Shown: positions 21,765-29,779 of the stretch, piece by piece
Layout of the letters: each line of letters starts with the position of its first letter
Numbering within the stretch: position 1 is the stretch's first letter
Source of the DNA: Bacteroidales bacterium
Lineage (GTDB): Bacteria; Bacteroidota; Bacteroidia; Bacteroidales; Bacteroidaceae
Length of the DNA stretch: 31,713 nt
Direction of reading: 5' to 3'
Assembly: GCA_004554665.1 (NCBI GenBank)
Contig: SFKY01000025.1
Span: forward strand, 1-31,713
Notes under the pieces: model-generated
What the model was told of the DNA's origin: nothing
Database searches by the model: none
The model's input: only the letters and a program-made list of their open reading frames with translations
Translations under genes and position numbers: made by a program

Positions 21765-23747
21765 TTAGTTCTTATAGTTACGTGTTTGTACCTTGATTGC
21801 CTCATACTCGAGCGGCTCCTTGATCAGTTCGGGTGCCTTGGCATCGTTACCCTGATACTCCCAGCAGCCTACATAGAAGAAGTTGGCGTCGTCACGCTTG
21901 GCCTCTCCCTCTTCGGTCTGGTGCTCCTCACGGAAGTGACCGCCGCAGCTCTCCTCACGGTGCAGTGCGTCGTAAGCGATAAGCTCACCCATGAGGATGA
22001 AGTCGCGCAGATGGATGGCCTTGTCGAGCTCGACATTGAGTCCTTCCTTGTCACCGGGGATGAAGAGGTTGGTATTGAACTCCTCGCGGATGCCCTTGAG
22101 CAGCTTGAGACCTTCCTCAAGACCCTCCTTGGTACGGCCCATACCCACATGCTCCCACATGACGTGGCCAAGCTCCTTGTGGATAGAGTCTACAGAGCGC
22201 TTACCCTTGATGCCCATCAGGCGGTCGATTTCCTTCTGAACGCCCTTCTCAGCCTCCTCAAACTCCTTGAGGTCGGTAGAGAGGCGGGGCCAGAGCGACT
22301 GGTCGGCCAGATAGTTCTGGATGGTGTAGGGAAGCACAAAGTAACCGTCGGCCAAGCCCTGCATGAGCGCGGAAGCACCCAAACGGTTGGCACCGTGGTC
22401 AGAGAAGTTGCACTCGCCGATGGCAAACAGGCCGGGGATAGTGGTCTGCAACTCGTAGTCTACCCAGATACCACCCATCGTATAGTGGATAGCGGGGAAG
22501 ATCATCATCGGATTGTAGTACTTCACGCCGTCGATCTCCTTGGCCAACTCACCGGGATTCACGTCGGTAATCTCCTCGTACATGTCGAAGAGGTTGCCGT
22601 AACGCTGCAGAATCTGGTCGATGCCCAGACGGTTGATAGACTCAGAGAAGTCGAGGAATACGGCCAGACCGGTATTGTTTACACCGAAGCCCTTGTCGCA
22701 GCGCTCCTTGGCAGCACGTGAAGCCACGTCGCGGGGAACGAGGTTACCGAATGCGGGATAGCGACGCTCCAAGTAGTAGTCGCGGTCTTCTTCGGGAATG
22801 TCAGAACCCTTGATCTCGCCAGCCTGCAGACGCTTGGCATCTTCCAGTTTCTTCGGAACCCAGATACGTCCGTCGTTACGCAGCGACTCAGACATCAGCG
22901 TCAGCTTGCTCTGCTTGTCACCGTGTACAGGAATACAGGTGGGGTGGATCTGTACGTAGCAAGGATTGGCGAAGTAAGCACCCTTGCGATAGCACTGAAC
23001 GGCAGCTGTACAGTTGCAGCCCATCGCGTTGGTAGAGAGGAAGTAAGTGTTGCCATAACCACCGGTAGCGATGACCACGGCATTGGCAGAGAAGCGCTCC
23101 AGCTTGCCGCTCACCAGGTTCTTGGCGATGATACCACGTGCGTGGCCATCGACAATCACCACATCCTCCATCTCATAACGGGTGTAGAGTTTCACCTTAC
23201 CCTCATGCACCTGACGGCTCAGCGAAGAGTAGGCACCCAAGAGGAGCTGCTGTCCGGTCTGTCCCTTGGCATAGAAGGTACGTGACACCTGGGCACCACC
23301 GAAAGAACGGTTGGCCAACATGCCGCCGTACTCACGTGCGAAGGGCACACCCTGAGCCACACACTGGTCGATAATGTTGTTGGAAACCTCAGCCAGACGA
23401 TACACGTTGGCTTCGCGGGCACGATAGTCACCACCCTTTACCGTATCATAGAAAAGACGATAGACAGAGTCGCCGTCGTTCTGGTAATTCTTAGCTGCGT
23501 TGATACCGCCCTGTGCTGCGATAGAGTGTGCACGACGGGGAGAGTCCTGGATACAGAAGTTGTACACATTGAAACCCATCTCGCCCAATGAAGCAGCGGC
23601 ACTGGCACCGGCCAATCCCGTACCAACGACAATCACATCCAGCTTCAGCTTGTTCTTAGGGTTAACCAAGCGCTGATGAGCCTTATAATTGGTCCATTTC
23701 TCAGCTACTGGACCTTCAGGTATTCTGGAATTTAATGTTTTAGCCAT
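21765..23747 (-). CDS. sdhA: Succinate dehydrogenase/fumarate reductase flavoprotein subunit
   Basis: The 660-residue catalytic subunit interconverts fumarate and succinate. The FAD-binding VVGTGLAGASAAASLGEMG (about 41-59) is followed by the covalent-flavin histidine region RRAHSIAAQGGINA. The active-site segments include HPTCIPV and SRAAKERCDKG, and the second FAD motif is FAIGECNFSDHGANRLGASALMQGLADG. The length and order fit the B-type enzymes (Wolinella/Bacteroides). It is the middle gene of sdhC-sdhA-sdhB: 50 bases after sdhC and 6 before sdhB. Nothing is truncated. Confidence 0.96.
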   Translation of the reverse strand: MAKTLNSRIPEGPVAEKWTNYKAHQRLVNPKNKLKLDVIVVGTGLAGASAAASLGEMGFNVYNFCIQDSPRRAHSIAAQGGINAAKNYQNDGDSVYRLFYDTVKGGDYRAREANVYRLAEVSNNIIDQCVAQGVPFAREYGGMLANRSFGGAQVSRTFYAKGQTGQQLLLGAYSSLSRQVHEGKVKLYTRYEMEDVVIVDGHARGIIAKNLVSGKLERFSANAVVIATGGYGNTYFLSTNAMGCNCTAAVQCYRKGAYFANPCYVQIHPTCIPVHGDKQSKLTLMSESLRNDGRIWVPKKLEDAKRLQAGEIKGSDIPEEDRDYYLERRYPAFGNLVPRDVASRAAKERCDKGFGVNNTGLAVFLDFSESINRLGIDQILQRYGNLFDMYEEITDVNPGELAKEIDGVKYYNPMMIFPAIHYTMGGIWVDYELQTTIPGLFAIGECNFSDHGANRLGASALMQGLADGYFVLPYTIQNYLADQSLWPRLSTDLKEFEEAEKGVQKEIDRLMGIKGKRSVDSIHKELGHVMWEHVGMGRTKEGLEEGLKLLKGIREEFNTNLFIPGDKEGLNVELDKAIHLRDFILMGELIAYDALHREESCGGHFREEHQTEEGEAKRDDANFFYVGCWEYQGNDAKAPELIKEPLEYEAIKVQTRNYKN

Positions 23748-23797
23748 AACCTTTTTATTAACTTTTTTACGTTAAATGTTCAATGAATTAATGCGCA

Positions 23798-24472
23798 TCA
23801 AAGGCTCGGAGCCAATTTGAAAGCAAAAGCCAACACTACTACGAGGAAGCAAAGCATCAGGATTGTCGTATAGGCAACGCTGATAGCCTTCCAACGGCAG
23901 AACCAAGTCTTGCCGTTCCAGCCCAATGTCTGCATCGCACTCCAGAAACCGTGGGTGAGATGGAACCAGATAGCGCCCAGCCAGATGATGTAGAGCACTA
24001 CGTAAACAGGATTGGCAAACGTGTCCTGAATGAATGCGAATCCATCCGAAGGCATATGAGCCACAGACATACCAATCAACTCGGCAAACATCATGTTATA
24101 CCAGAAGTTGAACAAGTGAAGCAACAGGCCGAGCAGGATGATGAGACCCAGCACGAGCATGTTTTGAGAAGCCCACTCCACCTTTTCCGGCTTTACGGTA
24201 ACGGCGTAGCGCTCACCACCACGTGCACGACGGTTCTGTGCCGTGAGGATAAAAGCATAAACGATGTGAGCCACAGCCAAGGCTGCCAGACCCAGCGTAG
24301 CCACGACGGCATACCAGTTGGCACCCAGCAATTCACAAATCGTGTTATAAGCCTCTCCAGAGAAGAGAACCGCAACGTTCATACAGCAGTGGAACGTCAG
24401 AAATAGAATAAGTGCAACACCAGTAACCGACATCACAACTTTTCTACCAATAGATGAATTGATTAACCACAT
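23798..24472 (-). CDS. sdhC: Succinate dehydrogenase/fumarate reductase cytochrome b membrane subunit
   Basis: The 224-residue membrane anchor has five hydrophobic helices, as in the di-haem B-type subunits that carry both haems and the menaquinone site in one polypeptide. Candidate axial histidines occur in FLTFHCCMNV, ALAVAHIVYAF, LLLHLFNFWYN and WFHLTHGFWSAM. It starts with MWLINSSIGRKVVMSVTG, typical of the family, and heads the operon. The transcript probably begins near 24596, leaving a leader of about 120 bases. Confidence 0.93.
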   Translation of the reverse strand: MWLINSSIGRKVVMSVTGVALILFLTFHCCMNVAVLFSGEAYNTICELLGANWYAVVATLGLAALAVAHIVYAFILTAQNRRARGGERYAVTVKPEKVEWASQNMLVLGLIILLGLLLHLFNFWYNMMFAELIGMSVAHMPSDGFAFIQDTFANPVYVVLYIIWLGAIWFHLTHGFWSAMQTLGWNGKTWFCRWKAISVAYTTILMLCFLVVVLAFAFKLAPSL

Positions 24473-24602
24473 AAATGATTGTAATTTAATTATTTAACTA
24501 TTAGAATTTAATTTGACTTCGTCACATAGATTGTGCTTTAGCGTACAGTAGCGAGGACGCATCCTATCCTTAAAATAGGTATAGAGAGCCCCACATTGAT
24601 TG

Positions 24603-24633
24603 CAAAAATACTATATTTTAGTGATAATTCAAA
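24603..24633 (-). promoter_or_regulatory. Promoter of the sdhCAB operon
   Basis: Minus-strand TTTG (24633-24630), exactly 19 bases, TATTTTTG (24610-24603) is a perfect consensus. It is divergent from the mnmG promoter. The resulting leader of about 120 bases contains CCTAT/ATAGG and AGGA/TCCT hairpins (about 24555-24580); I recognise no riboswitch. Confidence 0.8.
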
Positions 24634-24665
24634 GCAAAACCGACAAAAAATTGGATTTAAATGCT

Positions 24666-24673
24666 TACTTTTG
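24666..24673 (+). promoter_or_regulatory. -7 box of the mnmG gene
   Basis: TACTTTTG fits TAnnTTTG and ends 19 bases before the mnmG ATG. An upstream TTTG at the right distance is not seen, so the assignment rests on the -7 box and position. Confidence 0.55.
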
Positions 24674-24692
24674 CCAAAAAATCAAAAGATAA

Positions 24693-26567
24693 ATGAAGTT
24701 CAACTATGATGTAATCGTGATCGGCGGCGGCCATGCAGGCTGTGAGGCGGCAGCGGCGGCAGCCAACATGGGTGCCAAAACTTGCCTCGTCACCATCGAC
24801 ATGAACAAGATCGGACAGATGAGCTGCAACCCGGCCATCGGAGGCATCGCCAAAGGACAGATTGTGAGGGAGACCGACGCGCTGGGCGGACAAATGGGAC
24901 TGATCACCGATGCCACCGCCATCCAATTCAGAATGTTGAACAAGGGGAAGGGCCCTGCCGTATGGTCGCCGAGGGCCCAATGCGACCGTGGAAAATACAT
25001 CTGGAAATGGCGCGAGACGCTCGACGCCATCCCCAATCTCGACATCTGGCAGGACCAGGCCGACGAACTGCTCGTCAGCGACCACGAGGCCATCGGGGTC
25101 AAGACCGTATGGGGCATCTCGCTCTATGCCAAAAGCATCGTAGTGTCGGCAGGCACCTTCCTTAATGGTCTCATGCACATCGGCAGGCACCAGTACCCCG
25201 GCGGACGGTGCGCCGAACCGGCTGTCGCCCACTTCAGCGAGAGCATCTCAAAGTGGGGTATCAGCGTGGCTCGCATGAAGACGGGCACACCCGTGCGCAT
25301 CGACAAGCGCAGCATCCATCTCGACGAAATGGAGGAGCAGCCCGGCGAGACCGATTTTCACCAGTTCAGTTATATGGGCACGCCCCGACAGCTCCGCCAG
25401 TTGCCCTGCTGGCTCTGCTATACCAACAAGGACGTGCACGACACCCTGCGCAGCGGCTTGGCCGACTCTCCGCTTTACAACGGTCAGATCAAGAGTACAG
25501 GCCCCCGCTACTGTCCCTCCATCGAGACCAAGCTCGTCACCTTCCCCGACAAGGACCAGCATCCGCTGTTCTTGGAGCCCGAAGGCGAAAACACCAACGA
25601 GATGTACCTGAACGGCTTTTCTTCTTCCATGCCGATGGAGATACAGCTGGAGGCCATCCGGAAGATTCCGGCTTTCAGGGATGCCAAGGCTTACCGACCT
25701 GGATATGCCATCGAGTACGACTACTTCGACCCCACCCTACTCGACCATACCCTCGAGTCTAAAATCATCCGTGGCCTCTTCCTTGCCGGACAAGTCAACG
25801 GCACCACGGGTTACGAAGAGGCAGCCGGACAGGGATTGGTGGCAGGTATCAATGCCGCCCTGCGCTGCGGCGGTGGCAATGAGCGATTTGTGATGAACCG
25901 TGACGAGAGTTATATAGGTGTGCTCATAGACGACCTCACCAACAAGGGTGTGGACGAACCCTACCGCATGTTTACCTCTCGTGCCGAATACCGCATCCTT
26001 CTACGCCAAGACGATGCCGATGCTCGTCTCACCGAGAAGGCTTACCGCCTGGGCGTGGCCAAGCGCGACCGGTACGACTGGTGGCTGCAAAAAAAGGAGT
26101 GGATACATCGTATCTTGCAGGTTTGCGACAACACCCCGGTCAAACCGGCAGACATCAATCCTTATCTCGAAAACATCGGCACTGTCCCTCTCCGTATGGG
26201 ATGCAAAATCACAGATTTAATCGGAAGACCGCAATTATCGCTCCAAGGCCTCGCACCCATCTTGCCTGCCCTCCGCGAGATTACCGACCAGCTCCCCAAC
26301 CGCAAGGAAGAAATCATGGAAGCTGCCGAAATCCAGATCAAGTACAAAGGCTACATTGAGCGCGAGCGCATCGTAGCCGATAAGATGCACCGACTGGAAA
26401 ACATCAAAATCAAAGGACGATTCGATTACAACTCCTTAAAAGAGATTTCCACCGAAGGCAGACAGAAACTTACCAAGATCAATCCAGAAACATTGGCACA
26501 AGCCAGTCGCATCCCCGGCGTATCGCCCAGCGATATCAACGTATTGCTTGTTCTTTTAGGGAGATAA
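24693..26567 (+). CDS. mnmG: tRNA uridine 5-carboxymethylaminomethyl modification enzyme MnmG (GidA)
   Basis: MnmG works with MnmE to add the carboxymethylaminomethyl group at the wobble uridine of several tRNAs, using FAD. The 624-residue protein has the dinucleotide fold VIVIGGGHAGCEAAAAAA (about 7-24), MSCNPAIGGIAKGQ, GTFLNG, RMKTGTP and PQLSLQGLAP-type signatures. It also has LFLAGQVNGTTGYEEAAGQGL and the helical C-terminal domain ending in SRIPGVSPSDINVLLVLL. The length is normal. A parS-like site abuts its stop codon, and apt follows 47 bases later. In many bacteria mnmG/gidA lies near the replication origin, which agrees with the parS sites here. Confidence 0.97.
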   Translation: MKFNYDVIVIGGGHAGCEAAAAAANMGAKTCLVTIDMNKIGQMSCNPAIGGIAKGQIVRETDALGGQMGLITDATAIQFRMLNKGKGPAVWSPRAQCDRGKYIWKWRETLDAIPNLDIWQDQADELLVSDHEAIGVKTVWGISLYAKSIVVSAGTFLNGLMHIGRHQYPGGRCAEPAVAHFSESISKWGISVARMKTGTPVRIDKRSIHLDEMEEQPGETDFHQFSYMGTPRQLRQLPCWLCYTNKDVHDTLRSGLADSPLYNGQIKSTGPRYCPSIETKLVTFPDKDQHPLFLEPEGENTNEMYLNGFSSSMPMEIQLEAIRKIPAFRDAKAYRPGYAIEYDYFDPTLLDHTLESKIIRGLFLAGQVNGTTGYEEAAGQGLVAGINAALRCGGGNERFVMNRDESYIGVLIDDLTNKGVDEPYRMFTSRAEYRILLRQDDADARLTEKAYRLGVAKRDRYDWWLQKKEWIHRILQVCDNTPVKPADINPYLENIGTVPLRMGCKITDLIGRPQLSLQGLAPILPALREITDQLPNRKEEIMEAAEIQIKYKGYIERERIVADKMHRLENIKIKGRFDYNSLKEISTEGRQKLTKINPETLAQASRIPGVSPSDINVLLVLLGR

Positions 26568-26581
26568 GTTTCACGTGAAAC
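26568..26581. other. parS: parS-like centromere site 1
   Basis: The perfect 14-bp palindrome GTTTCACGTGAAAC starts at the base after the mnmG stop codon. With its flanks it matches 15 of 16 positions of the widely conserved ParB-binding site TGTTTCACGTGAAACA; only the first T is A. A second copy is 590 bp away at 27158. Binding by ParB is inferred. Confidence 0.85.
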
Positions 26582-26614
26582 ATACATAAACCATTATAAA
26601 ACAACGATTAAAAG

Positions 26615-27145
26615 ATGAATAATCAAGTATTACTCGACAATCTGCGCTGCATACCAGATTGGCCGATTAAAGGTGTGAATTTTAGAGATGTAACCACACT
26701 ATTCAAAAACCCAGACTGCATCCGTATCTTGAGCGATGAGATGTACGAACTGTACAAAGACAAAGGTATCACCAAGATTGTAGGTATCGAAAGCCGCGGT
26801 TTTGTCATGTCATCGGCACTGGCCGTCAAACTCAATGCGGGCGTTGTACTCTGCCGCAAGCCCGGCAAACTGCCCTGCGACACCGTACAAGAAAGCTATG
26901 CCAAGGAATATGGCATTGACACCATAGAGATACACAAGGACGCGATTACCGAAGACGACATCGTGCTGCTCCACGATGACCTGCTGGCTACCGGTGGCAC
27001 CATGAAGGCTGCATGCGATCTGGTAAAGAAATTCAATCCCAAGAAGGTTTACTGCAACTTCATCATCGAACTCATCAACGAGGGGCTCAACGGTCGCGAT
27101 GCTTTCGACAGCGATGTCGAAGTGACTACCCTACTCCAGGTTTAG
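26615..27145 (+). CDS. apt: Adenine phosphoribosyltransferase
   Basis: Apt salvages adenine by condensing it with PRPP to give AMP. The 176-residue protein shows the N-terminal IPDWPIKGVNFRDVTTL, GIESRGF, CRKPGKLP and the PRPP-binding loop VLLHDDLLATGGT (about 123-135). All key segments are present and the length is usual. It lies between two parS-like sites in an mnmG-apt-uvrC run that I recall as conserved in Bacteroidales, and no separate promoter is evident. Confidence 0.96.
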   Translation: MNNQVLLDNLRCIPDWPIKGVNFRDVTTLFKNPDCIRILSDEMYELYKDKGITKIVGIESRGFVMSSALAVKLNAGVVLCRKPGKLPCDTVQESYAKEYGIDTIEIHKDAITEDDIVLLHDDLLATGGTMKAACDLVKKFNPKKVYCNFIIELINEGLNGRDAFDSDVEVTTLLQV

Positions 27146-27157
27146 AGCACCGTTAAA

Positions 27158-27171
27158 GTTTCACGTGAAAC
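27158..27171. other. parS: parS-like centromere site 2
   Basis: A second perfect GTTTCACGTGAAAC lies between apt and uvrC, with the same flanking A before and AT after as site 1. The GTG inside it opens a reading frame into uvrC (27165), but that is probably coincidental and not the real start. Confidence 0.85.
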
Positions 27172-27209
27172 ATAAACGACAAATGTGGAATCGCCTAAGA
27201 CTCAACGAT

Positions 27210-29063
27210 ATGAAAAAGGAAGAACAAGCGCAGTTGCAAACCTATCTCAAGAATATCGTGCTCAGCATGCCTGAGAAACCAGGGAGCTACCAGTTTTATG
27301 ACGAGCACCACACTATCATTTATGTAGGCAAGGCCAAGAACCTCAAAAGACGTGTCTCCTCCTACTTCCATACCGAGGTGGACCGCTTCAAGACCAAAAT
27401 CCTCGTTTCCAAGATTAGGGACATCAGTTACACGGTAGTCAACACCGAAGAGGATGCCCTACTCTTGGAAAACAGTCTTATCAAAAAATATACTCCCCGT
27501 TACAACATCTTGCTCAAAGACAGCAAGACCTACCCCTGTATATGCATTACCAAAGAGTATCTGCCTCGCATCTTCAAGACACGTACCATCAACAAGAAGA
27601 CGGGCACTTACTTTGGGCCATACAGCCATCTCACCAGCATGTACAATGTGCTCGATCTCATCAACAAGGTTTACAAACCGCGCAAGTGCCAGATGCCTAT
27701 CACACGCGAAGGCATAGCCGCCGGTAAGTACAAACCTTGTTTAGAGTACCACATCCACAACTGCTGTGCGCCGTGTATCGGCAAACAGTCGTACGAGGAG
27801 TATCAGGAGCGCATCCGACAGGCCAAGGAGATACTGAAGGGCAACACGCGCACGCTCAGCGAACTGCTCTTTGCACGGATGCAGAAGCTTGCAGAGGCAT
27901 TGCGTTTTGAAGAAGCCGAACAGCTGAAGCAGCAATACCTCTTGCTGACAAGTTTTGTAAGCAAGAGCGAGGTGGTGAGCCATACCATCACCGATGTAGA
28001 CGTGTTTTCCATTACCACCAGCGAGGGCGACAAGTTGGCTTTTGTCAACTACATGCACGTCAAGAATGGCACCGTGAACCAGAGTTTCACCTTCGAATAC
28101 AAGCGCATGCTGGACGAGTCTGACCAAGAGTTGCTCAATGATGCCATACCCGAAATCAGGAAGCGTTTTGGCAGCGAGGCCAAGGAGGTAATCGTACCGT
28201 TTGAGATGGACTGGCAGCTCACCGATGTCACTTTCACCATCCCCCAGCGGGGCGACAAGCGCCACCTGCTCGACCTCTCTGAGATGAACGGCAAACAGTA
28301 CAAGTTTGACCGTCTGAAACAGGCTGAAAAACTGAATCCGGAGCAGAAACAGACACGCCTGATGAAGGAATTGCAACAGCGTTTGCAGCTTCCTAAGATG
28401 CCCTACCACATCGAGTGTTTCGACAATTCCAATATCTCTGGCACCGATGCCGTGGCTGCTTGCGTGGTCTTCAAAGGCATGAAGCCTGCTAAAAAAGAGT
28501 ACCGCAAGTATAATATCAAGACCGTGGTGGGTCCCGACGATTACGCATCCATGCGCGAGGTGGTGCGCAGACGCTACACGCGCTTGGTTGAAGAGTCACA
28601 ACCCCTACCCGACCTCATCATTACCGATGGTGGTAAGGGTCAAATGGACATCGTGAGCAGCGTGGTGCATGGCGAACTGCACCTCGAAATTCCTGTTGCA
28701 GGCTTGGCCAAGGACGACCGTCACCGCACCAACGAACTCCTGTATGGCAACCCCATCCAGACCATCGGAATCGATGTGAAAAGCGAACTCTTCCATGCCC
28801 TCACACGCATCCAGGACGAGGTACACCGCTTCGCCATCAGCTTCCATCGCGACAAGCGCTCCAAGCATGCACTGCATAGCGAACTGGACAATATCAAGGG
28901 TATTGGACCCAAGAGCAAGGAGGCACTGCTCCATACACTGAAGAGCGTAAAACGCATTAGAGAGGCCGACTTGCAGACACTTTCTGACATTGTGGGAAGC
29001 AGCAAAGCCGCCCTCGTACACGCACATTTTGCCGCTTTAACAGCATCCGACAAGAACGAATAG
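27210..29063 (+). CDS. uvrC: Excinuclease ABC subunit C (UvrC)
   Basis: UvrC makes both incisions around bulky DNA lesions in the UvrABC nucleotide-excision repair system. From ATG 27210 the protein is 617 residues. The GIY-YIG endonuclease for the 3' cut (about 20-100) contains PGSYQF and IIYVGKAKNLKRRVSSYF. A UVR domain (about 205-240, FEEAEQLKQQY) binds UvrB. The RNase H-like domain for the 5' cut has HIECFDNSNISGTDAVAACVVF and DLIITDGGKGQ, and a C-terminal helix-hairpin-helix (IKGIGPKSKEALL) binds DNA. The in-frame GTG 27165 lies in the parS palindrome and is rejected; ATG 27183 is a weaker alternative. Confidence 0.96.
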   Translation: MKKEEQAQLQTYLKNIVLSMPEKPGSYQFYDEHHTIIYVGKAKNLKRRVSSYFHTEVDRFKTKILVSKIRDISYTVVNTEEDALLLENSLIKKYTPRYNILLKDSKTYPCICITKEYLPRIFKTRTINKKTGTYFGPYSHLTSMYNVLDLINKVYKPRKCQMPITREGIAAGKYKPCLEYHIHNCCAPCIGKQSYEEYQERIRQAKEILKGNTRTLSELLFARMQKLAEALRFEEAEQLKQQYLLLTSFVSKSEVVSHTITDVDVFSITTSEGDKLAFVNYMHVKNGTVNQSFTFEYKRMLDESDQELLNDAIPEIRKRFGSEAKEVIVPFEMDWQLTDVTFTIPQRGDKRHLLDLSEMNGKQYKFDRLKQAEKLNPEQKQTRLMKELQQRLQLPKMPYHIECFDNSNISGTDAVAACVVFKGMKPAKKEYRKYNIKTVVGPDDYASMREVVRRRYTRLVEESQPLPDLIITDGGKGQMDIVSSVVHGELHLEIPVAGLAKDDRHRTNELLYGNPIQTIGIDVKSELFHALTRIQDEVHRFAISFHRDKRSKHALHSELDNIKGIGPKSKEALLHTLKSVKRIREADLQTLSDIVGSSKAALVHAHFAALTASDKNE

Positions 29064-29095
29064 CATGTCTATAACGGCTATCTGACGGATGCTGT
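29040..29095 (+). terminator. Long hairpin overlapping the uvrC stop codon
   Basis: ACAGCATCCG (29040-29049), inside the last uvrC codons, pairs with CGGATGCTGT (29086-29095). An inner ATAGC/GCTAT stem (29060-29081) closes around the stop codon TAG. No long T-run follows. It probably ends or stabilises the uvrC message. Confidence 0.5.
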
Positions 29096-29165
29096 AATTA
29101 TCAAAAAACTTTACATTATTAACACATTTGTAATACATTGATATTCAACGGGTTACAAATTTCAC

Positions 29166-29253
29166 CCGTAAACATGGCGTTTACGTGGGCTAAAGGTGGC
29201 ATTTAGCCTCCCTAAAAGCCACGTTTAGGCCTCGTAAATGCCGCATTTGGCGG
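29166..29253. repeat. Array of 22-bp palindromic units (TAAA-N7-TTTA), locus 2
   Basis: Four contiguous 22-bp units start at 29166, 29188, 29210 and 29232. Each has TAAA at unit positions 4-7 and TTTA or TTTG at 15-18, giving palindromes such as GTAAAC/GTTTAC, GGCTAAA/TTTAGCC and CCTAAA/TTTAGG. The 7-base cores contain GGC or GCC. The array lies in a 716-bp gap (29064-29779) that otherwise holds AT-rich sequence and two REP-like elements and shows no gene. A related array is at 16033-16119. Confidence 0.85.
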
Positions 29254-29392
29254 GCTCAAGGATAGGTAATTCTGAAATATATTTACATTTTCATCTACAT
29301 ACTAATATAAGCGTTTAAACATGAGGAGGACAGATAGTAATTACAATATTATAAACTAACCTTGCTTACATTATATTTGTTCATCGCATAAA

Positions 29393-29430
29393 ATGCCCTC
29401 ACCCCGTCCCTCTCCCACAGGGCGAGGGTG
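29393..29430. repeat. REP-like palindrome, copy C
   Basis: The sequence starts ATGCCCTCACCCCGTCCCTC and continues through TCCCACAGGGCGAGGGTGAAC. CCCTC (29396-29400) pairs with GAGGG (29424-29428). It is the same family as 8201-8252, in the same orientation, and faces an inverted copy at 29508-29631. Confidence 0.7.
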
Positions 29431-29507
29431 AACATAGTAAAATATAATAAAACTAATTGTTAATAAGACCCCTGTTCGGGATAATAAGTTAACATAATAT
29501 AGCTGGA

Positions 29508-29631
29508 GTTCCCTCGCCCCGTGGGCGAATGGAGGTATGCATAGCATAGGAGACACCCGAAGTGTCTCCGGCCTCCATGAGGGGAGCCAATCTGTGATTG
29601 GTGACGGAGGGACAGGGATAGGGTGAGGGCA
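29508..29631. repeat. REP-like palindrome, copy D, inverted and interrupted by an internal structured insert
   Basis: The outer parts, GTTCCCTCGCCCCGTGGG (29508-29525) and AGGGATAGGGTGAGGGCAC (about 29614-29632), are the reverse complement of copy A. Between them lie about 88 extra bases (29526-29613) with a perfect GGAGACAC/GTGTCTCC hairpin (29549-29569), an outer GGAGG/CCTCC pair and an AATC/GATT stem. This looks like an insertion into the loop of the element, or a second structured unit joined to it. Confidence 0.6.
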
Positions 29632-29743
29632 CCCTCACAAGAATAGAAACTAGTTTCGACAGGAAAACTAATACCCTCCCTACTCTAACTCACATTTATA
29701 AAAGATTATAGGTGGAAAAAATGCAAGATTTGGAATAAATTCG

Positions 29744-29751
29744 TAAATTTG
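29744..29751 (+). promoter_or_regulatory. -7 box of the dtd-mazG-deoC operon
   Basis: TAAATTTG fits TAnnTTTG and ends 28 bases before the dtd start codon. No TTTG lies at 19-20 bases upstream. Confidence 0.55.
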
Positions 29752-29779
29752 TAGACACATTATATAGAACATACATCAC

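Noticed and set aside
23100..23340. Further CACGTG-containing sites as extra parS
   Set aside because: CACGTG occurs at several coding positions (for example near 12333, 14029, 17668 and 23113), but none has the flanking GTTT/AAAC arms.
27165..27209. GTG start giving a 632-residue UvrC
   Set aside because: The GTG is the centre of the parS palindrome and the added residues do not resemble UvrC. ATG 27210 gives a normal N-terminus.
29166..29253. CRISPR array
   Set aside because: The units are contiguous with no unique spacers, are too short, and no cas genes are present. The same applies to 6029-6116 and 16033-16119.
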